A DNA stretch of 16,318 bases, from the NCBI GenBank assembly GCA_035939615.1, contig DASZFP010000130.1, positions 1 to 16,318 on the forward strand. Direction: 5' to 3'. Below the pieces are notes generated by a model. It was not told the origin of the DNA. It worked only from the letters and a program-made list of their open reading frames with translations, and ran no database searches. Made by a program: the position numbers and the translations under genes. The DNA is from VBCK01 sp035939615. Lineage in GTDB: Bacteria; Pseudomonadota; Gammaproteobacteria; Burkholderiales; Burkholderiaceae_F. Positions 6,443 to 13,518 of this stretch are shown piece by piece (within the stretch, counting starts at the first letter, position 1; each line of letters opens with the position of its first letter).

Positions 6443-7336
6443 GTGCAGGACGCAGGCATGGCGCTGGTGGTGGATGGCCGCCATCGGCCGATCGAGATCG
6501 GTGCATTTCGCTGGTCCAGTGCGCACACTGCCTGGGCCGGCTTTCCCGTCGAGTGCCGCCTGATCGGCGCGCGCGGCAGCCTGGAAGAGTTCGGCATAGA
6601 GCGCACGCTGCTCGGGCTTTGCACCAGCGGCAAAGGCACGCTGTGCGTGCGCGAAGGAAGAAGTGCGCGCCGCCTGCAGTCCGTGCCGGGACGATTCTCG
6701 CTGCTCGCCCGCGGCTTCGAGCAGCGGCCGCTCGCCTGGACCGGTACGCGCGAAATGCTCTATGTCGCTCTGGATACCGAACAGCTCGAACGCCTGATGG
6801 GCCACGACTCGGCCGCTCTGCGGTCGAACGTCGAGCCGCAGTACGCCATCAGTGACCCGCAGGCCGCCTCGATCGTACTGAACATGCGCAACGAGATACT
6901 GGCCGGCTGTCCGGCCGGCCGGGTCTATGGCGAGGCCCTGTCGCTCGCGCTGGCGGCGTACCTGTTCGGGCGCTATTCCCATCCAGCCGCGCGGGCAGAG
7001 CCGCGCACCGTTGCACTGTCAGCGGCGCAGATCCGCCGTGTGCGTGAATACGTCGGTGCGAACCTGGAGCGCGACATCGGCCTGACCGAGCTGGCCAATC
7101 TGGTGGGATTGAGTCCGCACTATTTCGCGATGCTGTTCAAGAACGCTTTCGGCGTCTCGCCCCACCGCTACGTTCTGACGCAGCGCGTCCACGAGGCCAA
7201 GCGGCTGCTCTCGGGAAATCGGATGGCGATCTCCGAGGTGGCGCTGCGGCTCGGGTTCGCCGACCAGAGCCACTTCTCGCAGGTGTTCAGAACTTATGTG
7301 GGAACGACGCCCAAGCGCTACCAGTGCACGTGCTGA
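6443..7336 (+). CDS. AraC-family transcriptional regulator
   Basis: A 297-residue regulator. The C-terminal 100 residues are a classical AraC DNA-binding domain: IRRVREYVGANLERDIGLTE, LANLVGLSPHYFAMLFKNAF, then ISEVALRLGFADQSHFSQVF followed by YVGTTPKRYQ. The N-terminal 200 residues form a divergent sensor domain that I do not recognise precisely; it resembles cupin-type ligand-binding halves (GKGTLCVREGR, then PGRFSLLARGFEQRPL). The GTG at 6443 follows AGGAG by 7 nt; the ATG at 6458 is an alternative with AGGA in front, and the ATG at 6407 has no ribosome site. It converges on modA with only 12 nt between stops and no terminator. Its target is unknown. Confidence 0.82.
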   Translation: MQDAGMALVVDGRHRPIEIGAFRWSSAHTAWAGFPVECRLIGARGSLEEFGIERTLLGLCTSGKGTLCVREGRSARRLQSVPGRFSLLARGFEQRPLAWTGTREMLYVALDTEQLERLMGHDSAALRSNVEPQYAISDPQAASIVLNMRNEILAGCPAGRVYGEALSLALAAYLFGRYSHPAARAEPRTVALSAAQIRRVREYVGANLERDIGLTELANLVGLSPHYFAMLFKNAFGVSPHRYVLTQRVHEAKRLLSGNRMAISEVALRLGFADQSHFSQVFRTYVGTTPKRYQCTC

Positions 7337-7348
7337 ACGCCGGCCGAC

Positions 7349-8092
7349 CTAGTGCGCGTAACCGAATGAGGCGATGACCGCCCGGGCGGCGTCGCTTCGC
7401 AGGTAGTCCAGAAAGCGGCCGGCAGCGCGTTTGTGGCTGCCCTGGGCGAGGATGATCGCGTCCTGCCGAATGGCCGGATACAGCTCGGCCGGAACGATCC
7501 AGGCCGATCCCTGAACCTTTCCGTCTTTCATCACCTGGGACAGGGCGACGAAGCCGAGCTCCGCGGCGCCGGTTGAGACGAACTGGTAGGCCTGCGTGAT
7601 ATTTTCGCCCTGAACGATCTTCGGCTTCAGCGATTCGTAAACGCCCAGAGCCTTCATCACCGCAACCGCGGCGGCGCCGTACGGAGCCAGAACCGGATTC
7701 GCCACCGACAGGTGCTGGAAGGCGGCCTTCTTGAGCACCTCTGCGCCCGAATCGACGGTTCCCTGCCGCGGCGACCACAGCACGAGCTTTCCGATCGCGT
7801 AAGTGAACTCGCTCGCGGCCACCGCGCTGCCTTCGGTCGCGAGTTTCTTCGGGGTCTGTTCGTCGGCCGCCAGCAGCACATCGAACGGCGCGCCATTGCT
7901 GATCTGGGCGTAGAACTTGCCGGTGGAGCCGGACACCAGTTCGACCTTGTCACCGGTCGCCTGTTCGAACGACGAGGCGATCTGCTGCATCGGTTCAGCG
8001 AAGTTGGCCGCGACCGCGACCCGCAGCTCCTCTGCGGCCGCGTGCGATGCGATCAACCCGGCAACGAGCGTGGTCGCCAGACCGCGCATCAT
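7349..8092 (-). CDS. modA: Periplasmic molybdate/tungstate-binding protein ModA (Azotobacter ModA2-like)
   Basis: A 247-residue periplasmic binding protein. The signal peptide ends near SHAAA, before EELRVAVAANF. The layout follows Azotobacter ModA2: AANF (Asn30), SGSTGKFYAQISNGAPFDVL, FTYAIGKLVLWS, NPVLAPYG (Tyr138), and GAAELGFVALSQV. From memory ModA2 binds the oxyanion through Thr9, Asn10, Ser37, Tyr118 and Val147. Asn, Ser and Tyr equivalents are present; Thr9 is Ala here and the Val position appears to be Ile165. It would deliver molybdate or tungstate to an ABC permease, but no modB or modC is in the window. It starts 23 nt after the modE stop, so it is in the same transcript. Start chosen at the first of two ATGs (8090-8092). 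Confidence 0.88.
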   Translation of the reverse strand: MMRGLATTLVAGLIASHAAAEELRVAVAANFAEPMQQIASSFEQATGDKVELVSGSTGKFYAQISNGAPFDVLLAADEQTPKKLATEGSAVAASEFTYAIGKLVLWSPRQGTVDSGAEVLKKAAFQHLSVANPVLAPYGAAAVAVMKALGVYESLKPKIVQGENITQAYQFVSTGAAELGFVALSQVMKDGKVQGSAWIVPAELYPAIRQDAIILAQGSHKRAAGRFLDYLRSDAARAVIASFGYAH

Positions 8093-8115
8093 GGGCTTCA
8101 CCGGATGGGACGCGA

Positions 8116-8943
8116 TCAATCGAACCGGAACAGCACCACGCTGGATGGGCTGACCGCGGCGCAGCAGCGCTTGCCGACCTTCAGCGCAAGCTTGCCGAGG
8201 CCGTCCCGCGCCAGGATCGCCGTGACACTGCGGCCGCCTTCCAGCGCTACATTGACCTCCGCGTGCGCCGGCGCCCGGTGGACGCGGGCGACGCTGCCCC
8301 ACAGGACGTTTCGCTTCAAGCGGGGCGGCGCCGCATCGGTACGCAGGATCACCGAGGCCGCCTTGAAAAAGGCATGCACTTCGGTCCCGATGTGCAGATT
8401 CAGGCCCTCGGCGCTTTCCTGCGTGATCAGCGACGAGATTTCATGGCGGTCGTCGATGCGTATGCGGACCTCGACGCCGTGCTGACTTTCGCTCAGAGCT
8501 GTGATCGGGCCGACCAGCCGGTTGCGCGCACTGGTCCGCACCGACACGCTGCGCAACATGCCCTGAAAGTGCCGCACGTCGCCGGCCCCGGCCTCGCCCA
8601 GGCGGTCGGCCAGCCGGTTCAGCCCCTGCTGGTATTCCTGCTCGACCGCCCGGTACATCGCGATCATCCGCCGGCCATATGCGGTCAGGGTGGTCCCGCC
8701 GCCGTGCCGGCCGCCGATGGCGCGCTCGACCAGCGGCTGCTCGGCCATGTTGTTCATGGCATCGACCGCGTCCCATGCCGCCTTGTACGACAGCGGCACG
8801 GCCCGGGCGGCCTGCGAGATCGAGCCGCAGCGATCGATCGCTTCCAGCAGGCGGATTCGCACGTCGCCCAGATAGGCGCCGACCTCCGTCTCCACGGCCA
8901 GTTTGCCGACCAGTTTATGGCGGACCGCGCGTCGTTCGAGCAT
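8116..8943 (-). CDS. modE: ModE molybdate-responsive transcriptional regulator
   Basis: A 275-residue protein, slightly longer than E. coli ModE (262). Residues 25-115 are the winged helix-turn-helix domain (ISQAARAVPLSYKAAWDAVD followed by MNN, then GGRHGGGTTLTAYG). Residues 136-203 and 207-275 are two tandem Mop/TOBE molybdate-binding domains. Residues I recall as molybdate ligands in E. coli ModE are matched: the SARN motif (Ser138, Arg140), Thr174 in LITQES and Lys194 in FFKAAS. It should dimerise on molybdate and bind Mo-boxes; one such box lies in front of porin 2. The ATG at 8941-8943 has a weak ribosome site. Located between porin 2 and modA on the same strand. Confidence 0.92.
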   Translation of the reverse strand: MLERRAVRHKLVGKLAVETEVGAYLGDVRIRLLEAIDRCGSISQAARAVPLSYKAAWDAVDAMNNMAEQPLVERAIGGRHGGGTTLTAYGRRMIAMYRAVEQEYQQGLNRLADRLGEAGAGDVRHFQGMLRSVSVRTSARNRLVGPITALSESQHGVEVRIRIDDRHEISSLITQESAEGLNLHIGTEVHAFFKAASVILRTDAAPPRLKRNVLWGSVARVHRAPAHAEVNVALEGGRSVTAILARDGLGKLALKVGKRCCAAVSPSSVVLFRFD

Positions 8944-8979
8944 GGCAGCAGCTCGATATTTACCCGATGATACGACGGT

Positions 8980-9045
8980 CCCGCCTTCGCCCTGCGGGCT
9001 TCGGCGGGCTTGCCCGCCGTAGCTCGCGCAGCGAGCGAAGGCGGG
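8980..9045. repeat. 66-bp branched palindromic element (REP-like) between porin 2 and modE
   Basis: CCCGCCTTCGC (8980-8990) and GCGAAGGCGGG (9035-9045) form perfect 11-bp outer arms. Inside are GGCGGGC-TT-GCCCGCC (9003-9018) and GCTCGC-GCA-GCGAGC (9022-9036, overlapping the outer arm by two bases). GCCC-TGC-GGGC at 8989-8999 gives a third small hairpin. The whole can fold as a cloverleaf in DNA or RNA. It begins 2 nt after the porin 2 stop. No T-tract follows, so it is more likely a dispersed REP-type element or an mRNA 3-prime-end stabiliser than a simple terminator. Confidence 0.7.
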
Positions 9046-9047
9046 AT

Positions 9048-10427
9048 TCAGAAGCTGAAGCGACCGCCGATGGTCGGATCGATGGTCACGTTGTACAGAT
9101 AGCCGCTCGCGAGGCCGTCCGCCACGTGGGACCACATGGCGCCGGCGTAGACGTCGAAGTGCCGGTCGAATCGGTAATCGGCAACCAGCGAATAGGCCTC
9201 GAGGCGGCCGCTGCACGTACCGGACTCGCGCGAGGCGTTGCGGGCCTGATTGCCGCCGGGGCAGGTCGCCGTGGGGTTGTAATGATTCTGGATGTATTCA
9301 TACCACGCGACGATCACGTCGAAATTCGGCGTGAACGAGTACTTCACGCCCGCCCACGGGATCTGCTGGATCCTTTCGTGCGCGTCGTACGCGGTGTTGT
9401 TGACGGCGCCCAGCACGTAACCGCCGATGGTCTCCGCGCCGATCGCCAGCGGGTGCGATGGCTTGCGGAAATGGACGTCCTCGTAGCCGAGAAAGACTTT
9501 GACGGCCCGGTAGACGAAACTCGCATCGAGCGAGGCGGTCCAGTTGTCCGAAACCGTCCCGCTGAGCGCGTTGTCCGGGGAAATGAGGTGAGCTGGCAGC
9601 GTGGCGACCTGCGCGGCCGTCAAGGCCGTTGAGCTGATGGCGCCGTGCTTGTTGACGTAGGTCGCATCCATCGACAGACCGCCGTAGTCGCCGCCCAGCT
9701 CGAACTCGGACGCGTTGCCCTGCGCGGAAGTGCCGTTGCCGGATTGGTACTGGGCGCCGATGCGGAACCGGTCGATCTGGTTGACGTACTTGACCGAGTT
9801 TTCCAGGCGTGCGTCCTCGGTGTCGCCGGAGCCCCCTGCGGCTCCCGAGAAGCCGATCACCGAGAAGGCGTACGAGCCGGCCAGCGGGTCGTACTTCAGA
9901 ACATTGTCCAGCAGCAGCGAGTTCTGAAATCCCAAGGTCAACGTACCCCAGGTCCGCGAGTTGACCCCGGCGTACGCGCTCTGGAAGGGCTGTCCAGCAC
10001 GGCTGGAGTCGGCGTTGGAGTTCTGGTTCACCGGTGCGATGCCGTTGTTCTGAACCATCGAGTGCAGGGCATCCGTGACTTCCCCGGACAGCGGGTTGAA
10101 GGCGGTCTCAAGCTTGAACACGCCCGACCAGCCTTCGTAGAACTCGTGGGTCCCCCGCAGGCCGACCTTCGACTGGCTCATCGCGTTCTCGGAGATCGTC
10201 GAAATCTTCCGGTTGCTGTTCTTCTGGATCAGGTATTCCTCGCCGGTCGTGAAGTAGTCGTTGAGCGGAACGCTGCGGGTCGCGTACGTGTATCCGACAT
10301 CCACCGTTCCATACAGCGTCACGCCGAACCAGGTCAGGCTGTCGTCCGTGGGCTCGGCCGCAGATGCCGCGTTGGCAAAGCCTCCAAGCGCGGCCAGCGC
10401 GCCGGCTGCCGCCAGATATTTGTTCAA
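9048..10427 (-). CDS. Outer-membrane porin 2, ModE-operator controlled
   Basis: A 459-residue porin paralogous to porin 1. The signal peptide (NKYLAAAGALAALGGFANA, then ASA) is followed by AEPTDDSLTWFGVTLYGTVD; the protein ends in GGRFSF with the terminal Phe needed for outer-membrane assembly. The PLSGEV, NGIAPVNQNSNADSS and LDNVLKYDPLAGSYAFSVIG blocks match porin 1, and two Cys flank a late loop (TATCPG and SGTCSG). The start is a TTG at 10425-10427, fixed by GGGGGAGG with about 5 nt spacing; longer versions have no ribosome site and no signal peptide. A Mo-box lies 23 nt upstream of the start, and modE and modA follow on the same strand. I infer a channel for molybdate or tungstate across the outer membrane, repressed when molybdate is plentiful. 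Confidence 0.9.
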   Translation of the reverse strand: MNKYLAAAGALAALGGFANAASAAEPTDDSLTWFGVTLYGTVDVGYTYATRSVPLNDYFTTGEEYLIQKNSNRKISTISENAMSQSKVGLRGTHEFYEGWSGVFKLETAFNPLSGEVTDALHSMVQNNGIAPVNQNSNADSSRAGQPFQSAYAGVNSRTWGTLTLGFQNSLLLDNVLKYDPLAGSYAFSVIGFSGAAGGSGDTEDARLENSVKYVNQIDRFRIGAQYQSGNGTSAQGNASEFELGGDYGGLSMDATYVNKHGAISSTALTAAQVATLPAHLISPDNALSGTVSDNWTASLDASFVYRAVKVFLGYEDVHFRKPSHPLAIGAETIGGYVLGAVNNTAYDAHERIQQIPWAGVKYSFTPNFDVIVAWYEYIQNHYNPTATCPGGNQARNASRESGTCSGRLEAYSLVADYRFDRHFDVYAGAMWSHVADGLASGYLYNVTIDPTIGGRFSF

Positions 10428-10430
10428 GTC

Positions 10431-10440
10431 AACCTCCCCC
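10431..10440 (-). promoter_or_regulatory. Ribosome binding site that fixes the porin 2 TTG start
   Basis: GGGGGAGGTT on the minus strand is followed by GAC and then TTG. It is the only strong site in the region and places the start directly before a normal signal peptide. Confidence 0.75.
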
Positions 10441-10450
10441 GAGGATCGTT

Positions 10451-10474
10451 CGCTATATCCTACGATACATAACG
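10451..10474. promoter_or_regulatory. Mo-box: ModE operator upstream of porin 2
   Basis: CGCTATAT, 8 nt, ACATAACG: an imperfect inverted repeat in which 6 of 8 arm positions pair. From memory the E. coli modA operator is CGTTATAT, 8 nt, ACATAACG, which has the same length and spacing and differs by one arm base. The box ends 23 nt before the porin 2 start and overlaps its likely -10, the arrangement for repression by molybdate-loaded ModE. The modE gene lies in the same transcription unit, so feedback on modE and modA is also likely. Confidence 0.82.
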
Positions 10475-10486
10475 CTGGCTCCGCAA
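10457..10486 (-). promoter_or_regulatory. Candidate porin 2 promoter
   Basis: On the minus strand TTGCGG (10481-10486) and TAGGAT (10457-10462) are 18 bp apart, and the Mo-box covers the -10 and most of the spacer. The match to sigma-70 is moderate, but position relative to the operator and start is sensible. Confidence 0.4.
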
Positions 10487-10571
10487 ATGCCCGCTGTAAT
10501 TGCGCAACGGTCCGGCCCGCCGCCCTTGACAGCCGCGCGGCGCCGCGGCCAGCCTGTTTGCTGCCTCCGGA

Positions 10572-10585
10572 TGCATGTATATGCA
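10572..10585. repeat. Short inverted repeat before the alpha/beta hydrolase
   Basis: TGCAT, 4 nt, ATGCA in the 203-bp porin 2 / hydrolase gap, 46 nt before the hydrolase start. It could be an operator or overlap a weak promoter (TTGCTG at 10557, TATGCA at 10580). It shares TATATGCA with the palindrome near cysB. Confidence 0.3.
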
Positions 10586-10630
10586 GGTTAATTCGCGTGT
10601 ACGATGGATCATTCCGGGGGGAGGACAGCA

Positions 10631-11581
10631 ATGATCGGAACCTCGCTCATCATCGTTGTGCTGGCCCTGGCCGGGCTGGTTCTGATCTCGTTCGCGGCAG
10701 AGGCGATGCGAACGGAGCCGAAGGCCCCTACCTTTCTCACCTGGGCGCCGGACCTGGCGATTCAAACCGTTCGGATCGACGGCATCAGCCTGCGATACAT
10801 CCGCACCGGTGCCGGACCGCCGCTGGTGCTGTTGCACACGCTGCGCACGCAGCTCGACATTTTTCAGAAGATGATCCCGGAGCTCGCCAAGGCCTTCACC
10901 GTCTACGCGCCCGATTACCCGGGGCATGGCTGGTCGGATATTCCCCGGACCGATTACTCGCCCGCATTCTTCGTCGAGTCCGTCTCCAAATTCCTGGACA
11001 GCCAGCGCATCGAGAAGGCGACGGTCGCCGGCGTGTCGATCGGCGGCACGATTGCGCTGCTGCTGGCGGCGCGCCGCCACCCCGCGGTGGCGCGCGTGGT
11101 GGCGATCAATCCCTACGACTACGCCAGGGGGCTTGGCATCACGCGTGCCAATTTCGTGGCCTGGTTGATCTTCTCGGCGGCCCGCTTACCGGTGGTCGGC
11201 GAAACCTTCATGCGTCTTCGCAATCCTCTGGTCGAGTCCCAGATCATGGCGGGCGGGGTGGCCGACCCTGCCTCGCTGCCGCCGTCGTTCCTGCGCGAGA
11301 CTTACGCAGTGGGCTGCCGCCGCGGCCACTATCGGGCCTTTCTGAACCTGATCCGCCACGCTGACCAATGGGACGACGCGAAGGCGGAATACGCGAAGAT
11401 CACCGTCCCGGTGCTTCTGATCTACGGCGACAAGGACTGGTCCCACGAGGCCGAGCGGCGCTCGACGTTCGAGAAGATTCCCGGCGCCCGCCTCGAAGTC
11501 ATCAGCAATGGCGGCCACTTCCTGCCACTGGATCGCCCGCAGGAACTGACGGAGCTGGTGATCCGGTTTGCCGCGCCGTGA
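10631..11581 (+). CDS. Membrane-anchored alpha/beta hydrolase
   Basis: A 316-residue alpha/beta-hydrolase-fold enzyme. An N-terminal hydrophobic segment (LIIVVLALAGLVLISFA, residues 6-22) anchors it to the inner membrane or acts as an uncleaved signal. The fold is clear: LVLLHTLRTQ near the oxyanion hole, YAPDYPGHGWS, nucleophile Ser136 in GVSIGG, acid Asp269 in YGDKDWS, and His296 in NGGHFLPLDRP. The substrate is unknown; esters or similar small molecules are typical. GGAGG lies 6 nt before the ATG at 10631, which was preferred over the in-frame ATG at 10604. It is divergent from porin 2 and ends 12 nt from the convergent amidase stop. Confidence 0.85.
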   Translation: MIGTSLIIVVLALAGLVLISFAAEAMRTEPKAPTFLTWAPDLAIQTVRIDGISLRYIRTGAGPPLVLLHTLRTQLDIFQKMIPELAKAFTVYAPDYPGHGWSDIPRTDYSPAFFVESVSKFLDSQRIEKATVAGVSIGGTIALLLAARRHPAVARVVAINPYDYARGLGITRANFVAWLIFSAARLPVVGETFMRLRNPLVESQIMAGGVADPASLPPSFLRETYAVGCRRGHYRAFLNLIRHADQWDDAKAEYAKITVPVLLIYGDKDWSHEAERRSTFEKIPGARLEVISNGGHFLPLDRPQELTELVIRFAAP

Positions 11582-11593
11582 CCGCCTCGCCGG

Positions 11594-13441
11594 CTACAGG
11601 TGGTGCAGCGTCTTGCTGGTCTTTGCCGTCGACGCCGCTTCGCCGGCCGGGCCGGCCGCGGAAGCCGCCGCTGCCGGCGCGTTGGGTGACGCCGCCGCCC
11701 CAGCCGGCTCCGGCGCGGCAGGGCCGCTCTCGCTGCTCGACTGCAGCGGGCCTTTGATGTGATCGAACGGCACGGTGGGCGAGAACGTCGGCAGGTTGTG
11801 GGCACGGACCTGGGTTGCGGCCTCGTAGCCGGATGCCAGCTTGATCAGCGTGGGTTCGCTGAACGCGGTTCCGAAGAAGCTGATGCCCAGCGGCACGCCG
11901 AACACGATCCCCGCCGGCACCTGAACGATCGGATATCCGGGGCCCGCGGCCAGGCTCGAGGTCCCGAATATGAAGTGGTCGCCGTAGATCAGGTCGGTGG
12001 CCCAGGCGGGATTGTCGGTGGCTGACACCACCGCATCCAGCTTGAAGGTGCTCAGTGCCTTGTCCATGCTGACGCCGGCGGCCTGATCGAGGTCCAGCGA
12101 AATGTTGTACGAAGCCTGGCCGGCGCTGTTGCTGCCGAAAAGGCCCGGATCCTGCGGTGCGTTCGGGTCCGCCGTGTTCAGCGAGTTGGCCAGCACGAAG
12201 ATATCCTGGTTGAAATACGGCATCTCGACGTCGGCGTGGGCGTTATTGAAGTCGATGGCGGTCTGCAGCGTTCCGCCGGCCACCGGCACCCCGACGCGGG
12301 TCGCAAAGTAGGCGCGAGCGTCGTTCTTGAAGTCATACAGCAGCACGCCGGTCTCGCCGGCGGCGGGCGTGAAGACAAACCCCGCGGCGTCCAGATCGAT
12401 CACGGTCGCGCCGGCATCGCTGAGCGCCTTGAACGCGGCTTCGATCGCGGCGGTGACGGCTGTCGGGGTGGTGACGTTGGGGAAGCCATTCAGACCGACC
12501 CGCGTGACGCCGATTCTGGCTCCCTTCAGCCCGTTCGGGTCCAGGAACTGGGTGTAATCCGTGGGAATGCTGGCCGGGCGGGGGTGCAGGCCGCGCCAGC
12601 CCAGCGGTACCGAGCCGGTAGCTGCATCCCGGCCATCGTACGTGCGGCTCTGCACCACGCTCAGCGCGGCGGCGGCATCGGCCACGGTGCGGGCGTGAGG
12701 GCCGACCGTATCTTGCGTGTGGGAGATCGGCACGACCCCGGCCCGGCTGACCAGCCCGACCGTCGGCTTGATCGCGACCACGCCATTGGCGTTGCCCGGA
12801 CAGACGATGCTGCCGTCCGTCTCCGAACCGAACGACACCGTCGCGAAGTTGGCCGAGGCCGCGGCCGCGGAGCCCGCACTGGAGCCGCACGGGTTGCGGT
12901 CGATGCCGTAGGGATTGTGCGTTTGCCCTCCGCGGCCAGACCAGCCGCTGATCGACTCGAATGAACGGAAGTTGGCCCACTCCGACAAATTGGTCTTGCC
13001 CAGAATCACGGCACCGCCCGCGCGCAGGTTGGCAACGACGGTGGAATCCTTCAGCGGGGGCGTTCCGACCAGCGCAAACGATCCGGCGCTGGTCTGCATC
13101 CTGTCGCCGGTGTCGATGTTGTCCTTCAGCAGCACCGGGATGCCGTGCAACGGCCCCAGCACCGTGCCGTGACGGCGCAGCGCGTCTGCACGGCGCGCGA
13201 GCTCAAGCGCATCCGGGTTGAGCTGGATGATCGCATTGACGCCGGGACCATTTGAGTCGAGCGCCTCGATGCGCTCGATGTAGTAACGCGTCAATTGCTC
13301 GGAGGTCAACTGGCCGGCCGCCATCTGCGCTTGCAGTTGGGCGACCGTGGCTTCGTTGTACTGGGTGGGAACCTCCTGTGCTGCGGCGGCGGTTGATAAC
13401 AGCAGCGCGATCGATGCAATGCGAGCGGTTCTGATGAGCAT
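11594..13441 (-). CDS. Secreted amidase-signature family hydrolase
   Basis: A 615-residue enzyme. A signal peptide (residues 1-21, ending STAAAA) directs it to the periplasm or beyond. The amidase-signature core follows: Lys106 in LLKDN, cis-Ser near 187 in CGSSAGSAAA, and nucleophile Ser211 in ETDGSIVCPG, giving the Ser-cisSer-Lys triad. The SISGWSGRGGQTHNPYG segment and the C-terminal PIVQVPAGIVFGVPLGISFF block are typical of the larger extracellular members. It should hydrolyse amides, possibly peptide amides. Residues from about 565 form an Ala/Pro/Ser-rich tail with no fold. GAGGGAG precedes the ATG at 13441. It follows the FAD/Fe-S dehydrogenase by 77 nt on the same strand. Confidence 0.88.
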   Translation of the reverse strand: MLIRTARIASIALLLSTAAAAQEVPTQYNEATVAQLQAQMAAGQLTSEQLTRYYIERIEALDSNGPGVNAIIQLNPDALELARRADALRRHGTVLGPLHGIPVLLKDNIDTGDRMQTSAGSFALVGTPPLKDSTVVANLRAGGAVILGKTNLSEWANFRSFESISGWSGRGGQTHNPYGIDRNPCGSSAGSAAAASANFATVSFGSETDGSIVCPGNANGVVAIKPTVGLVSRAGVVPISHTQDTVGPHARTVADAAAALSVVQSRTYDGRDAATGSVPLGWRGLHPRPASIPTDYTQFLDPNGLKGARIGVTRVGLNGFPNVTTPTAVTAAIEAAFKALSDAGATVIDLDAAGFVFTPAAGETGVLLYDFKNDARAYFATRVGVPVAGGTLQTAIDFNNAHADVEMPYFNQDIFVLANSLNTADPNAPQDPGLFGSNSAGQASYNISLDLDQAAGVSMDKALSTFKLDAVVSATDNPAWATDLIYGDHFIFGTSSLAAGPGYPIVQVPAGIVFGVPLGISFFGTAFSEPTLIKLASGYEAATQVRAHNLPTFSPTVPFDHIKGPLQSSSESGPAAPEPAGAAASPNAPAAAASAAGPAGEAASTAKTSKTLHHL

Positions 13442-13461
13442 GTTGTTCTCCCTCGTTACTC

Positions 13462-13478
13462 GGCCGTCTGAACCGGCC
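13462..13478. other. Short hairpin in the amidase leader
   Basis: GGCCG-TCTGAAC-CGGCC lies in the 77-nt gap between the dehydrogenase stop and the amidase start. It could affect termination or amidase translation; it has no T-tract. Confidence 0.3.
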
Positions 13479-13518
13479 TGAGAGCGCGTGGCAGCTTACG
13501 CCCAACCGGTGGCGCACT

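Noticed and set aside
8947..8976. Second Mo-box just upstream of modE
   Set aside because: The stretch (TCGATATTTACCCGATGATA and on) is AT-rich, but its arms do not pair at the spacing of the box before porin 2.
11582..11593. Terminator between the convergent hydrolase and amidase genes
   Set aside because: Only 12 nt separate the stops and no hairpin is present; the same is true for the AraC/modA junction at 7337-7348.
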